From: Silene latifolia
Taxonomy: Eukaryota > Streptophyta > Magnoliopsida > Caryophyllales > Caryophyllaceae
Reading direction: 5' to 3'
Assembly: GCF_048544455.1 (NCBI RefSeq)
Contig: NC_133526.1
Location: 1,876,001-1,940,000 of the forward strand
Length of the DNA stretch: 64,000 nucleotides
Shown: positions 9,085 to 25,000 of the stretch, piece by piece
Position numbering within the stretch: the stretch's first letter is position 1
Layout of the letters: each line of letters starts with the position of its first letter
The notes under the pieces: generated by a model
Databases searched by the model: none
What the model was told of the DNA's origin: nothing
The model's input: only the letters and a program-made list of their open reading frames with translations
Translations under genes and position numbers: made by a program

Positions 9085-12000
9085 TCAATGATCATTCTGG
9101 TTATCGCGCCATCTCCCAAGTGCTTCACCAACACGGACCCTGTCACCACGCTCGACACAGAATCTGAAATCTGGTGTCGTGTCGTCTTTGAATGACTTTT
9201 CCACCGGAGCTTGGAAGACAAGCACGACTGTCGATCCCATGTTGAAAGCGGCAACCTGAGGCAACATACGACAAGACGACCATTAGTCATTGGTTGTAAT
9301 TTGTAAAATACATGTCAGGCTCGCCACCACAATAAAATTTCAAGATTTAGGTAAATTCTAACCTCCTCCCCTTTCCTGATCATCAACCCAGCACCTTGTC
9401 TTTCATATACACGCTCTGCCGGTGGCTCTGATTCTAAAAGCTTCTTCGTGGGCCGATTAGTCCGCAACTCTGGTTCAATGAAAAGCTGCACCAAATGAAC
9501 AACGGTCTTAAAATACAACGTTTCAAGTAAAAAACTGTTCGGCTTTAAGCCTTCAATTGCGCTGACTTTTTAACGTATGAAATCACTGCTACAGTTAAGT
9601 TGTAGGTGATTTTTTTTTCTGTAAAAGTAATATATTTCTCAGAGATTACCCATGAATTGTTTGTGCTCTCTTGACTTTACTTAAACAAAGCTTGCCAAAA
9701 TCTCATGAACCAAAAAATACAGGCAATTCAACTGTTATAACTGACAAAATGCAAAACAGAGAAAAGTCCGTAAAATAAAATAAAAAAGTGACAAATAATA
9801 TAAAGTATTACAAGTCTAATAGCGCACAAAAAATACAATATTGTCTACCTCAATTGAGCCAATGGTTGCAGCACCAATAGCTGCAAGTGCTAAATATCCT
9901 TGTTGCCACTGACCTTCCAAGACCACCTGCAAAAGAAGAAACTGATCAAATGACTCGAAAAGCAGATTCAATATGAAAGGAAAACTAAACTATAGTTATA
10001 TTGAATCAGTCTCAGGCTCAATACCAAAATTCTCTCTTGGTAGTTAAAGTCACAGAGTCGGTTAATTTTCTATAACAGGAACACATTTAAACAAGTGAAT
10101 TTGTGAGAGTCAAAAAGTGTGCATACCCTTTCATTCTCAACATAGAGGTTTCTGATGGTTCTAGTAGCTCGCTCATTCACAGGATTAAGATGGCCTGCAG
10201 CGATAAAATGACTTCTTAAGAATACCATAAAAAGCTCTATCTATCTAAGAAAACGTTAAAGAAAGTACGCCTAGAATTGGTGTCAGGTAACAAACTTGAA
10301 CAACTAAAATTTGGCATCTAGCAAAATTAGACGCGAACAGAGAAAGCCACATTTAATGTCTAGGGAGTAAAACTTGAATATCAACACCATGCAAACAGAT
10401 AAATCCAAATCCCTTCAACAACATAAAAATCTAATCCACGTAGAGATTTTAAATGAAAAAAAAAAAAAAAATCTGCATCACCTGCAAAATGTCTGCGAAC
10501 AAGAATGTTCCAATCAACAGGTGAATGTACTCGATGGTAGTCTCCCGGACTTAGGTACAAGACACAGTAGAAAAGACCCTTCATTGGGCTGCAATATCAA
10601 AACATGATGAGTAGTGAAAATCAGCTCCATGAAACATGCACACTACGCAACACGATAGCAACAGAATGCATGACCAATTATAGAACACTGAACTAGTGGG
10701 GTCATAAACCCATACCTAGCAGTTATAGGATCCCGAATTTTAGGAGAAGAAAAGGAAACCCTCCACCATGACTTCTCGGGTTGATCCCTGAGATTTTCTC
10801 CTGTCGCACTGCTTTCTTCAGCCACTTCTCTCCCAGAGACCATAGGAAGGAAAGAATTTCTACCAAGAAGAGCGGACACAGAATAAGAAAAACCTTTCAC
10901 TTGCTCAATCATAGCACCAGGTTCTTTCAACTCCCCAAACCTCACAACAATACCATCCACAGGGCATATCTGTCACAAAAAAAGTGAAATAAACAACCAT
11001 TATTAACCATCAAGGATGCATGCCAAAACTAGATATTAGTTGACTGCAGAAACCAAGAATCTGTTACCAGTTACCAGGCATTGATGATCGCTATCTATAG
11101 GTCTCGAACCTGCTTTTAGCCCCCTCGCAAAGAAATCCCTCATTGAAGAGTATTCTTCCAAAGGCAAGGCTGCCTCTTCCAAGTCTGCATATTACAGTCA
11201 TCTATAAGAATACTCCAATTCCAGCAGTTCAGAATTCGGAGAAAGAAAAAGAGTAAAATACAAGCACTGAGAAAAATGCAGATGATAATTACTCGAATGA
11301 AATGCCCGCGCCCATGCTTTATAAACATACGGCCGCATTTGTACAGGAAGTTCCTGCGACAAATTAGACAAATAGATTTGCATCTCAGACAACCATATGG
11401 CCACTCAAAACAATAATTTTAACTAAATTTGTAATGTAGTCTCACCGTACTCATCAATGAACCCCAAATACGAGAAACAGTGCGCAAGGGTAGAATGCTC
11501 AAAAATGATGCCTAAGCAACACAAAGAACACAAAAGACGTTAAATTTTAAGTAAAATACACTAACAAAAGGATATACTTTTATATTATCAGACATGTAAA
11601 CATATGTAGGACTGTAGGACTGCTTTACTTTAGCATCAGGCTGAAACCCTGCTTCTATCCCTTTTGCCTTTGCCTCTTCAACCTATCCAAATACAAAATT
11701 GATTTCAGAGCTTAAAACAAACCTCATTATAATACCAATAAACACATCATCACATCATTACCATTCAAGCTTATCATGGAGGTAACAGAGCTTAAATGAG
11801 CTCGAGAATGGAGGAAAATAATGCTAGTAGAAGATAGAAACGAAGAAGAGCGTGTAATAGTTGCTCAGTTAAGGGGAGAATAATTATCCGCCTCATCCTA
11901 AGTAATGTATTGCCCTATATGGGGGTAACGATTTCCTCCCTTGCCTCCGCTTTCCACTCTCCACAACCACCACGTCCATACAACACCAATAAAGGGCAGC

Positions 12001-13644
12001 CCGCTGCACGATGGCGTCCCCGCTAGGCGAGGGTCTGGGGAAGGGTCCCACCCAGGGTTACCGGATTCGCAATTCGTTCAATTCGCTTTCTTAATTCTAA
12101 TTCGCGATTCGTTCAATTTAGCGAATTCAATTCGCTGGCGAATTACATTATTTTAAAATTCGGTAATTCGTCGAATCCAATTCGCAAAAGGATTATCCTT
12201 TTATATCAACAAAGCTAAAAAAAAAATCATCTTCCTGTCAGAAATCAAAATCAAATTAAAGCTAAATCTACAAATCTACAATAGTGAATCAAATCATTCT
12301 GCTTGGCTTCAAAGTTCAAACTTCAAAATAACCAAGTATCTTGTCTATACTTCAATTTTTCCAGATTTTTTTTGGTTTTTAGCATAATCATATAATTCGC
12401 TCATCTCAACAAATAATTCGCGAATTGGGACGAATTAAGATGAAAATGAATTGCGAATTAATTCGTTCGAATTAATTCGCAATTCGGAGGGGGGACGAGC
12501 GAATTAGGTAACCCTGGTCCCACCACAAGGGTGTAATCGGGGCAAGCCTTCCCTTGCCATTTTGGCAAGAGGCCGCTCCAAGGACTTGAACCCGGGACCT
12601 CAAGGTCACAAAGCAACACCTTAACCGGTGCACCTTAACCGGTCCATACAACACCAATCTCATCCTATTTCTACTTATTTTGAGTCTATTACCCTAGCAA
12701 TTTATAATTATCAGTTTATCACCATCCCAAGTGAGCCATGAGAAGTTGACAAACACTTGCCCAAAACATGTAACAAAATTTCTGAAACTTCAGCAACATA
12801 ATCTATTAAACATTACGGTGCCTTTGGTTCTCTTTTAACACACCATGAACCATTGAACCGGGATCAACTTCCCCGTTCTCTTTCAACTTTTTTTCTAAAC
12901 ATTGTCATTGGCAACTCAAAATGAAACATAATTCCCTCTCCCATTACCACTTTCCCATCACTTTGAAATTTTCATCTTGGGTCATTCGGAAACAGCCTCT
13001 CTGTGTTGCTAACACAAGGTAAGGCTGCGTACATCTGACCCCCCCTACCCTGCAATTTGCGGGAGCCATTGAGGCACTAGGGTAATGTTGTTGTATCGTC
13101 AATTTCGAACGGGGTCCCTATCTCAAAATCCTACATTCACATTGCAATCCAAACATTGCAATCTAAACGCAACCCGTTCTAAGTTCCCTACTCCGAACTA
13201 ACTAATCCAAACCAACATTTAAAATACACAAAGCCAAACCAAATATGCATGAAGAGGTGGATTAAACCTTCTTATCGTCGTAAAGGCGGCGAGCATGAAG
13301 AACAGCAAGCATAAGTAAGGTGGCAACTGTTGCACCTGGTAACAAATATGCATTTCCTACACAAATTTACACAATTCAACACCATTATATTCAACTTTCA
13401 CATCCTATATTATAAATTCACAATTACAATAATACAATTATGAGATGAAGGAAACAAAATTACCGTCGGAAGAGGTGGAATTAGAGCCGTTATTGAAGGA
13501 AGAATTAGCAGAAGTAGAAGAAGATGAATTTCGAAATTGATTGCGTATTGTTGAGCGATTGAATTTGTGACGAAATTGGGAGTTTCTGAGATTGGTAAAC
13601 TGGTGATTGAAGATTGGAAATCTTTTGTAAACCCTAAATTTCAT
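9085..13644 (-). CDS. PSD1: Phosphatidylserine decarboxylase, mitochondrial type
   Basis: Twelve exons join in phase to 453 codons: 13644-13464, 13356-13268, 11682-11629, 11511-11446, 11353-11293, 11184-11075, 10969-10716, 10588-10482, 10194-10127, 9926-9849, 9485-9363, 9255-9085. The length equals what I recall for the Arabidopsis mitochondrial enzyme. The product converts phosphatidylserine to phosphatidylethanolamine and CO2 in the inner mitochondrial membrane. Seen in the sequence: an N-terminus rich in Arg, Ser and Asn without acidic residues (targeting peptide), a hydrophobic stretch in exon 2 ([16 protein letters not shown]), the PVDG aspartate motif in exon 7, the DYHRVHSP histidine motif in exon 8 and FNMGST in exon 12. 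GST is the autocleavage site, its Ser becoming the pyruvoyl group of the alpha subunit. No lesions are seen. Intron 2 (13267-11683) holds the SINE/hAT nest. Confidence 0.95.
11991..12641 (-). mobile_element. Au-type SINE, interrupted by a hAT MITE
   Basis: Removing the insert at 12053-12516 and its 8-bp duplication leaves about 179 bp, the usual Au SINE size. On the minus strand it shows GGTCCCGGGTTCAAGTCC (box B), the family words GCGGCCTCTTGCC and GGTGGGACCC, and the 3' end CGGGCTGCCCTTT. It is flanked by an exact 17-bp direct repeat, GTCCATACAACACCAAT, at 11974-11990 and 12642-12658. It sits in intron 2 of PSD1 in the same orientation as the gene. Confidence 0.9.
12053..12516. mobile_element. 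hAT-type MITE inside the Au SINE
   Basis: Termini are CAGGGTTACC and GGTAACCCTG, perfect inverted repeats with the CAGGG tip common in hAT elements. An exact 8-bp target duplication, GTCCCACC, lies at 12045-12052 and 12517-12524. The 464-bp inside is AT-rich, full of AATTCG/CGAATT words, and has no coding capacity. Confidence 0.9.
12970..13095 (+). mobile_element. TTG-tailed SINE 3' region
   Basis: The block runs GGGTCATTCGGAAACAGCCT...GTAAGGCTGCGTACATCTGA...TTTGCGGGAGCC...GGCACTAGGGTAATGTTGTTG. This layout, ending in TTG repeats, is typical of plant TS-like SINE 3' halves. A more diverged relative is at 5568-5695. The 5' tRNA-related part and a target duplication are not clear. It lies in PSD1 intron 2. 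Confidence 0.5.
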
Positions 13645-15020
13645 CTGCGATTTTTTGGGGATTTAGGGAATTAGGGTTTAATTTTGGGGGTTTTTAATTT
13701 TGTTGGAATTTTCCTTTTTCTAAATTATGGTATGGGGCAAGCAAGTAACTAAGTAAGCAACTACTCCTATATAATTCTACAGTATGAAGTAAGATGCCGA
13801 TTGATGCGTTTCAAAAGCCTAAATTTATTAATTTGTCGATTCCGTCATAATAGTAATATAACTTTCAAAGTGAGAGGATTAGATTCGAGATGTGCTAACC
13901 AACTTGCCAACATTCAATAGGATAATCTACTTGTATATCGTACCTTCATCCACTTGATCAATACTACCTTTAACAACTTACTTAATAAATCGCTTGCTAA
14001 TAAGTAAATAATAACGAAGCTAATATAATAGAGTTCAATTAATGTATTCAATAATGCATTAAAATATTACCCTTCATTTCCCTGTAAATAAATGTAAAGT
14101 CGTTAAAATTGAGGAACGGTGGATTCACTAAGAAGTATAGTATTACCCCGTAAGGTTCAATTACCCTCCTTGAGATCACAAATATTACTATACAACTGGT
14201 TGTATAATAAGCATTGTACAACTATATACATTAATCCGAGCTTATATGCAATTTTATCGAGTTTTGTAAGAGTTTATTTTTTTTATGTTTAAGTGGGTGA
14301 GTTCAAAAACTTTAAACTATAGCTCAGATTCTTTTTAATAAAACTCGAAAACTTTAGCACACAGCTCGGATTCTACACCATAGAACCGTATACAACTGGT
14401 TGTATAATCTACTAATTGCCTTGAGATGAGAGGGAAGTAAAGTTGCTCATTTTGTTGCTCACTTGTCTTTTTTTAATAGGGAATGAAAATGAATTTGTAC
14501 AAAACTCGATTTTCCAGCGAGTTACAATGTTTTTAGCGAAATTTGATATGAAAACAAATCACCCAAACCCGTTTTAGACTAAAAAACATTCACCTCCCTG
14601 AAATATTGAGCTCCTCCTTAGTCAAAAAATATAAATTGATCGGGATAAAAATGCGTTTATTGCATTATGAAAATGGGTCAAAAACGAAAACGTAAAATTC
14701 TCGGTATGATAACCTCGACAAAATCAGAGCATGTCGGAGGAAGTCTATGACGATGAGTTAATATAATGATTTGCAAAATCGACATTGGTAAGAATTGCTA
14801 GAAAATTTTAGTACTAATAGTCTAATAGATTATGAAAATATAGAAATCTCGAAACAAGCTAAAGAAAGAGGCAACAATAGAGACACCGAAGAAATCTCAA
14901 GTTGTCTAAACGTTTCAACAACCTTGATAAAATTCCGAATACAAACCAAAACACTTGTTCTGTCAAAAACCGACCCTCCAAATTCTAATGACACCAGAAG
15001 GAAAGGCATAAAGCTGAAAC
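13645..15020. other. Divergent spacer: PSD1 promoter side and eL15 3' side
   Basis: Bases just above 13644 must hold the PSD1 leader and promoter; no motif stands out. The part nearest 15020 should be the eL15 3' UTR (minus strand). The middle holds the MITE-like repeat at 14189-14406. No other gene is seen. Confidence 0.4.
14189..14406. mobile_element. MITE-like element bounded by a palindrome
   Basis: The 18-bp palindrome TATACAACTGGTTGTATA is present exactly at 14189-14206 and 14389-14406. The inside (CGAGCTTATATG, TGTTTAAGT, GTTCAAAAACTTTA, AACTCGAAAAC) matches the inside of the element at 407-773, so the two are related. No separate target duplication is visible. Confidence 0.45.
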
Positions 15021-17729
<2,709 letters not shown>

Positions 17730-17776
17730 TGTTGGCTGCTGCTGCTGCTGCTGCTGTTGGAGAGAATGAGGGAAAT

Positions 17777-17910
17777 TAGGGTTTGAGGAGGAATAAAAAG
17801 AGGGGTTTTGTAGAGGAGAGTTGAGTTAAGTGAAGTGAAGCCCATTTAATTTGAAATGGTCCAAATTCTAAATGAGTTTATTTGATGATGTTAATTGTTT
17901 CTATAGCCCA
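17777..17910 (-). promoter_or_regulatory. Telo-box and site II words upstream of eL15
   Basis: On the gene strand, AAACCCTA lies at 17784-17777, about 50 bp above the ATG. TGGGCT is found at 17844-17839 and 17910-17905. Telo-box plus site II (TGGGCY) combinations are known from plant ribosomal-protein promoters, where TCP factors bind site II. Whether the telo-box is in the promoter or the leader is unknown. Confidence 0.5.
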
Positions 17911-19012
17911 ATATAATCTCTCTAATGGCTTTGGTTGGGTCGGGTAATTTTCGGGTTTACCAGAATTCGTACCAGATTGGGTTGACTGTCGAGTCATTTC
18001 GGATTGGGTTTTCTTTTGTGTCTATTATTATCAATTTTGTTTAGGATAACGGTCAATTTGCAACGAAACATTTAGGTTGGTCATATTGGTTTAGAGCAAT
18101 TGAGGTCACTGATCATGCTCGGGTCCTCGGTTCGGGTGTCGGCATGGCCACTGCATGAGAACAGGCCGGGTCATATCAATTCGAGTTACAGATCATGCTC
18201 GAGTCGTCAATTCGGATTATTCGGGTCGATTACTTTTGCCATGCCTATTCTATATGCCCTTTTTTCTCATTAAAAATTGAAGATCCGACTCTAAATATAG
18301 ATATTTGTGTTTATTTGAATTTTAACAACCAACTTTGATCTTTTTTCTTTTTCACTAACCTCAAAGCCCGTGGAGGGTGAGTATTTTCGAAGCTCATAAA
18401 AGAAAAGTCGAATTGTTTTGAGGTCGAGAAGGCGTCATTGTGGTAGAAGACGGACAATTTGGAGTAATAGCATAAGAGAAGATTCATCGCAATCACCAAG
18501 TTGTGAGTCTTGCAGTCGGATCTTTCTTGGACCTAATCTGAACCAATTTGGTGTAGACCATTTGGAGGAGAAAGATGAAGAAGACGCAAGGGAAAAGACG
18601 AAAGAGAAGCAAGGACACGAAGATTCGGCGGTGTGAAGCCCGTCAATCGTCCAAGAAGCCTCAATAGTCAATATCAGTATTGGTATATGTTATGCTTATG
18701 GTCTAGTTATGAAGCAAATTTCAAAGACGGCGAAAAGCTCAAAGCAACTATATTTGAAGCGACAAGAGAAAAATATAATGCAAAAAGTTTTTTTTTTTTT
18801 TTTATTATACTTAAAAACAAGAAAAACAGTTGATTATTACATTATCATTGATAAAACGGATAGAATTACAATGTTAGGGAGTACGCCAAAGTAAGAGGGA
18901 GCAGAAAATTGCGCATATATATCTCCAGCAAGCTTATATCGTTGCATCGCTGCGTCGTTGGGGGCCAATATCAGTAGGCCGCACCTTCCCCTCCTTTTGA
19001 ACTGCCGTTTAA
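17911..19012. other. Intergenic spacer with a possible coding relic
   Basis: No intact gene. Bases 18418-18636 (+) read as a charged 72-codon frame (RSRRRHCGRR..., EEKDEEDAREKTKEKQ) that might be a relic of a coding sequence; I do not recognise it. A T-run lies at 18788-18805. The last part should be the 3' UTR of the minus-strand DWNN gene. Confidence 0.35.
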
Positions 19013-22000
19013 CTACCTATGCTTGCGATGCCTCCTCCCGGCAGTCTCATCTAACTCCTCCCTTGGCGGAGGAGAGGGTTCGTACCTCGAGGGCTTTCTT
19101 TTAAAATGCCGCTCATCATCACTCGACTCATATTCCATGGCTGCCATCACGCTCTTCTTCACCGTTTCATGATCATGGTACCCATTTGCCATAGACGACG
19201 TGGTGGCAGTTCTCTTCTGATGGTGGTGTCCGGACCCGGAACCGGATCCGCCAGTCTCATGGTCTTTCCCAGCAGATTTAGACTTGGGCTTCGGTTCATC
19301 AGACACCTTCCTCTTCTTGGGCAGTTCCTCCTCTGGGAAGCTTATCCTTGAAAACACACTTGCCTTGTGCTTCTTGTCTATTGCCGCCTGAGCCGCAGCC
19401 GCCGCTGATTCAGCCGCCGTGGCGGGTGGTTTTGACTCGGATCGGTGACGGTGGGTCCGCTCACGGTCATGTTCCCGTTCCCGTTCCCGTTCTCGCTCTC
19501 TTGGACGGTCAATATCATGGTCAAGCTCAAGGTGTTCAGCTTTCCTCTTTGCTGGCAGGCGGGAAATTTCTTTGTCGCGTCGCTCCGAGGAAACCCGGTC
19601 TGACCGGTGGCTGTGGCTAGACCTACGATAGTGGCTTTCACGGTCACGCTCCCGATCATAGTCCACGGAGGATCTATCTCTTGACCTCTCCCTTTCACGG
19701 TGACGATCATGGGGACGCTCGCGCTCCCGGTCCCGGTCACGGTCGTCATAGCGGTCTGGGCTTGAAGACCTACGAATTGGTAGGGGCTTCTGAATGAAAT
19801 CAAACACGTGAAAAGTCAAACATTGAATTCAATTACTCAAAAAGTCAATAAGATGCAAAAATGAGAAAAAATAGCGTGCATGCACATGTAAGGGTAAACT
19901 AAGGCCCAATTATATAATCAACCGAGTACTGGGCCTTGGGAAATTGGAATTTTAAACTACATTGCTCAACTTCTACTCTGCTTAGCTTGTTAATTTATAC
20001 GGTTCTATCGTCAATCAATATCGTTATTATTATTATCATTAATTAATTTAAATTATGTCTCAATGTATTTTTTTTAAATAAATCCAACTTCAAGAAAATT
20101 TATTTTAGAAAGTAAAATAAAAAAACGGACAACTGAGAATTTATTCAGAAAATGGTGAAAAAAAATTATTTCGTTTTTACTCGAGATTAGTTCTCTCATC
20201 AATTTGCCTAGGAACTAGATCACATTTTGACTTCTTTTTTTCAACCTTTTACAAGCCGTGATAAAACATTAGTATGGATTTCTCAATAATGAAACAATTA
20301 AAGTATTGTATTTTTGAGTAAATCACATTATAACTTTGTCAATTTGATTCTATTTACTGGGGGAGAGTAAAAACAAAATTGTAATAAAGGTAAAAAAAAA
20401 ACTGAAATCGACGGCCCTCTTCAAAAACTTGGATCGGAGCAGACATCTTCCTACAGCCAGCCCATATACACAGGCCACAATGTACAACAGATACAAGCCA
20501 GATGATCCTCCAAGAACCGCAGTTACATATTTTTGCAGGAGAAATTGTCGGAAAAAAATTACTCCGTACATAAAACCCCAGAAAACACGAAATGGTATAA
20601 GCTGAATTGACAGCCCCACAAATCCCAATTCTTGGTCTTTTTCCCCTCGCTCACCACAACAACGAAGACCAAGGGAGGCGACAAGCATCTGAAATCGCCC
20701 GACTACTAGCCAAAATCAATTCGAACTTTCATAAAACAAAAAAAAAACAAAATAATAATAATAATAATAATAATAATAGTTAACCTCATAGCGCATAAAA
20801 AAAAAACTCCTATTAACGAATAATCTAGAAGCATATGAACCGTTTGCTACCCAAAACGCGGAATGCAACCATGAAGAACTACCCCTGCAATACAAGTAAT
20901 CAAATATACAGCTGACAAAAATTTGAGCTACCAAATAACATACAGGTTTCGACTTCATCGGCAAGGGATTGGCATTGCTGCTACCTTCTCGGAAATCATG
21001 GTCTCTGGGAGGGAGCTCCCTACTGCAATAAACGACCCAGTTGAGTAAGCAAACAATTAATAGTATCCAGGATACAGAAGTTAATTAGCAAATGTCATAC
21101 TACCAAAAACCATTGCTATCTGATACTTGGTATATTAGTTTGTGCAAGATTCGGGTATTATATCCTATTTCATCAACACAAGACAACCAAAGGTTAAATG
21201 TGATTCTTACTTTTCAAATCGTCTCTCCATTTCTCGCTTTCTTCTCAAATCAGCCTTCCTAGCCTCAAATTCTTCTCTACTAATCATTGGTGGTGGTCTA
21301 ACATTCATTCCCATACCAAATTCAGCTGCAAGATCCCTGTACATTGGAGCAAGATTAGAACAGGCCGGGAATGCCAAAGCAGTAAGCTCAAATGAAGAAG
21401 AATGTAAATGAACGTAAACGACCCATTGTAACTTCACATATGACATATAGCCTACTAATTGGCAAGCATGACGTATTTAGATTCCTTGGACTACTTCTCA
21501 TTTCCAATGAAGCCAAAAGGCTCACAAAGTCACATATTCTTAGCTAATATTTAGATGAAATAAACAAAATATCACAATAAACGGAATGTGCTTGCGCTTG
21601 TTATACTGTGCAGCAAATCAGCAATAGGTAGATACAATTCTTGACAAGACAAATTTCAGGGTCACCTGGAAACAATCTCCATATGACCCTTTGCCTGCAT
21701 ACCTTTCGGGTGGGCAGTGCGTGTTGGTTATTTCTAAACAAAACAAGGTGGTGCATCCAACTATTTAAGCACAAAAAGACAGTCGACATAAACACATCAT
21801 TAAAATGACGATATACACAATCAATCAATTTCATATACCTCTGAGGAGGAGGAGGAGGCATCATTTGGGGAGGGAACATAAAGTTCTGAGGCATATCCAT
21901 CGGGCCTGGACAATATCCCATATTGAATGGCATATCCATAGGGCCTGGGCCATATCCCATATTGCCCATATTGTAAGGCATGTTCCCAGGAAAAGGTCCC

Positions 22001-25000
22001 ATATATCCATCCATTGGAGGCTGCATTCCTCCTTGCCAGTAAGGATTGAAGTTGGCAGGGCCGCCATATCCATCCATCACAGGCTGCATTCCCATCCAGG
22101 GCATTTCTGCTCCTGAGAAAATCAAAGTGGACGGACCTCCATGTCAAAAAAAAAAAAAAAAAAAAAAAAGCAACCCCAAAAAGTTTAGACTTCTGAAAAA
22201 AAAAATGAATAGGCGTACCATTTGGAGGCATTAGCACCTTCTTCTTCTTTTTCTTTTTCTTTCCTGAAAGACAGCCATACAAAAGAAACTCATCACCAGA
22301 AAAGAAAAAGACTCAATTCCGACATCTACTAGGCTAATATCTCCAACACATATTCTTGATATCATTTTTTAATGTAATCCTTGACAAAAAAATCAGTTTT
22401 ATCAGAAGGAAGGACATAACCAGAAAAGAAGTATCCACCAGACCAGAACATGGTCACCAACAAAAACTTTAAAAAGGAATCAAATTAAGACAAATTCTCA
22501 CGCTGTGGAGGACGGGGAAACTAGAACTGTTTATGGGGTTCCCCACTCATGATACCCGTCCATCCCAACCCGGTTTTTCAGCAGGTCTAATATATTATTT
22601 AGGAGAGAAAAGGCCAGGAAGCACGCGCAGAAGTTAACCCAGACAACAATCAATTCACGTCAAAAATAAACAGCCAAACATTCAAGTCACATACCAGCAT
22701 CACTAGCTGCCACTTTTTGTTGAACTTCTTCCTCAACAGGAAGAACATTACTATGTGATACATGTTCCTTCACACTAGCTGACTCATGAGTAGCTTCAGA
22801 TACATCTGGAACTTTAACGATATTCTCTTTTGCAGAGTTCTGTAGCTGTGACTGCTGTAATGGGGCATCGTTAGTCATATTCCCATTTACAACCTCCTTT
22901 ACTGGAGAATTTTCGACTGCAGCAGGAATCTTTTGCTCTCCTTTTGAGGCAGCAGACTGAGTAGGTGACGGGTTCTTAGGCGGAACACAGCGTGCAGATT
23001 CCATATCTAAAGAAGGATAACATGTCAGAATTTCAGATCTTAAAAAAAAAAAAAAAAAAATCAGAAAAAACGTGTCCTTATTTCAATACCTTGGACATGA
23101 GCAGCACTTCCAACATTATCAGCACTACTGTTACCGGATTCCAAGATACGGTTAATTGTATCCCTAACTGTCTTATTTGGCAGGAGATCATCTGCAAGTA
23201 TATTGTTTGCTCCACAAACGCAGATGGACTTGGAAATGATGTGGTCTCTGATACCTGATTGACATTGAAAGATTCGAGAAAATTGTTTACTGTATTTATA
23301 ATAGAAGAACATGACACCATATTAGCAAAATGGATTACTTAGTCGCACACATCAATTTTCATTCCAAAATGACACGTGTCATCGTAAATATGTCCACCAC
23401 ATCCTAACACGCGCAAAGTACAAAGGAAATCACAACCAATAACACCAAATTGTAAACAAGTACAAATTTCTTCTTTTTGGCAATATTAAATATTAAAAAC
23501 ACAAGAATCGCTAAAGCTTTGTTAAACCATATAACAACCAACAAAGTTGACGAGATCATATAGATGGGGGGCCTTGAGTTCGAATATGAGCAGAACCGCA
23601 TGACCTTCAAAAACGCCCTAAAGAATGCAACATATATTTCAAGAAAAAGGAGCTTTTTAGTACATAACTAGCTTACATTTGTCACAAAAACTCCTGAAAC
23701 AACATTTGCTGGTTAATACAGCATCTTTCATTACTTCTTTGCAAAGTGGACAATGAAGCTCTGGTGGAAGATCCCCCATAGACCGAGTGGAAGGTAGCCC
23801 TTCAATTTCTCTTTCAAAAGCAGCCCTGTTAAGTTGATATTGCTATGTCAGCTCATGAACTCCATTAAAAATACACAAATATATATGCTACGTACAAAAG
23901 TGAACATACTCATTTGGCTTCAAGACAGCAGATGTCCCACTAGGCAACGAATAGAGGCCATCTGGTGTAGGAACAAGCATCGACTTCGGAATGCCTGTAG
24001 GAGGTTTTACTTTCCTAAGGTCAAAAGTTGGGTCACCATTCGTTGGACAGTGCTGAATAAAGTGGCCTGAAACAAATAAATTTGTACAACAAATAAGAAG
24101 CCAAAGACGGCAAGAAATGCCAAATGAAAAAAGATAAGACATTAAGAAACAAGGAATTACCAGGAACTTTACACCTGTGACAGACGTAGCCCTGTGGAGG
24201 CGTTTTACGCTCCAAACCAATACCACGACCTAACATAAAGACACATGAAATAATAATGAGTCTTTCCGGACTGACACTTGAAAGCCAAAAACTATATCAG
24301 CATTTTACATAGATAACGCATGCAAATCATATGACACATACCGAAACCTCGTCCACCACCCCTTCCACCCCTAGCAAAACCTCTCCCTTGGCCAAAACCA
24401 TCACCACCTTGACTGCATATTTTAAGATGACAATTGCAATTCAGTACAAAGGAGCTTATAATAAATAAAGTAATAAAGTAATTTGCACTGATCACAATGC
24501 TAGTAAAAAGTTGACCGCCCACCGTTGCCAGTCAAAACCAGGATTATCAAGAAATGCCTTTAACTTGCTCTCTTCATCAGCTTTACTAGGAGGAGCTGAA
24601 TCCTGCATTGGATTACTTGATTGTCCAGTTGGCACTTCAGGAATAGTCGCATAAAGATCATTCCCAAAATCACCAAAATCCGATTCAAACTGAAAATAAG
24701 TAGCAATGTTCAGGTATGTCGTACATAAACATCGGAACAGATATAAAGGAAGCTTATTCACGAAGGGCATGTACATTATTCATCACCACGGAATCAGCAG
24801 TCATGAAGTTACTACTGTTTGCAAGTTGATCATCTACAACCTCAGTCTCCACCTTAGGCCTACAGACAGAATAAAAAGCTTCACTTAAGAACAAACACCA
24901 TCACTGCTACGAAAATACACATCATTTTTACATGACGTATTTCAGAAAACTACAGTCCTTAATACCAACAGATTCCAAGGCACCAATTATTTTATTTACA

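Noticed and set aside
9849-9926. A possible one-base frameshift in a PSD1 exon
   Set aside because: It came from misreading a line break; on careful recounting the exon is 78 bp and in phase.
19106-19803. Long open frames antisense or shifted to the last DWNN-gene exon
   Set aside because: They are shadows of the low-complexity Arg/Asp/Glu coding sequence.
23677-23825. A possible frameshift in the RING exon of the DWNN gene
   Set aside because: The T5 run was miscounted at first; with five T the frame gives FCDKC and all Cys of the RING are intact.
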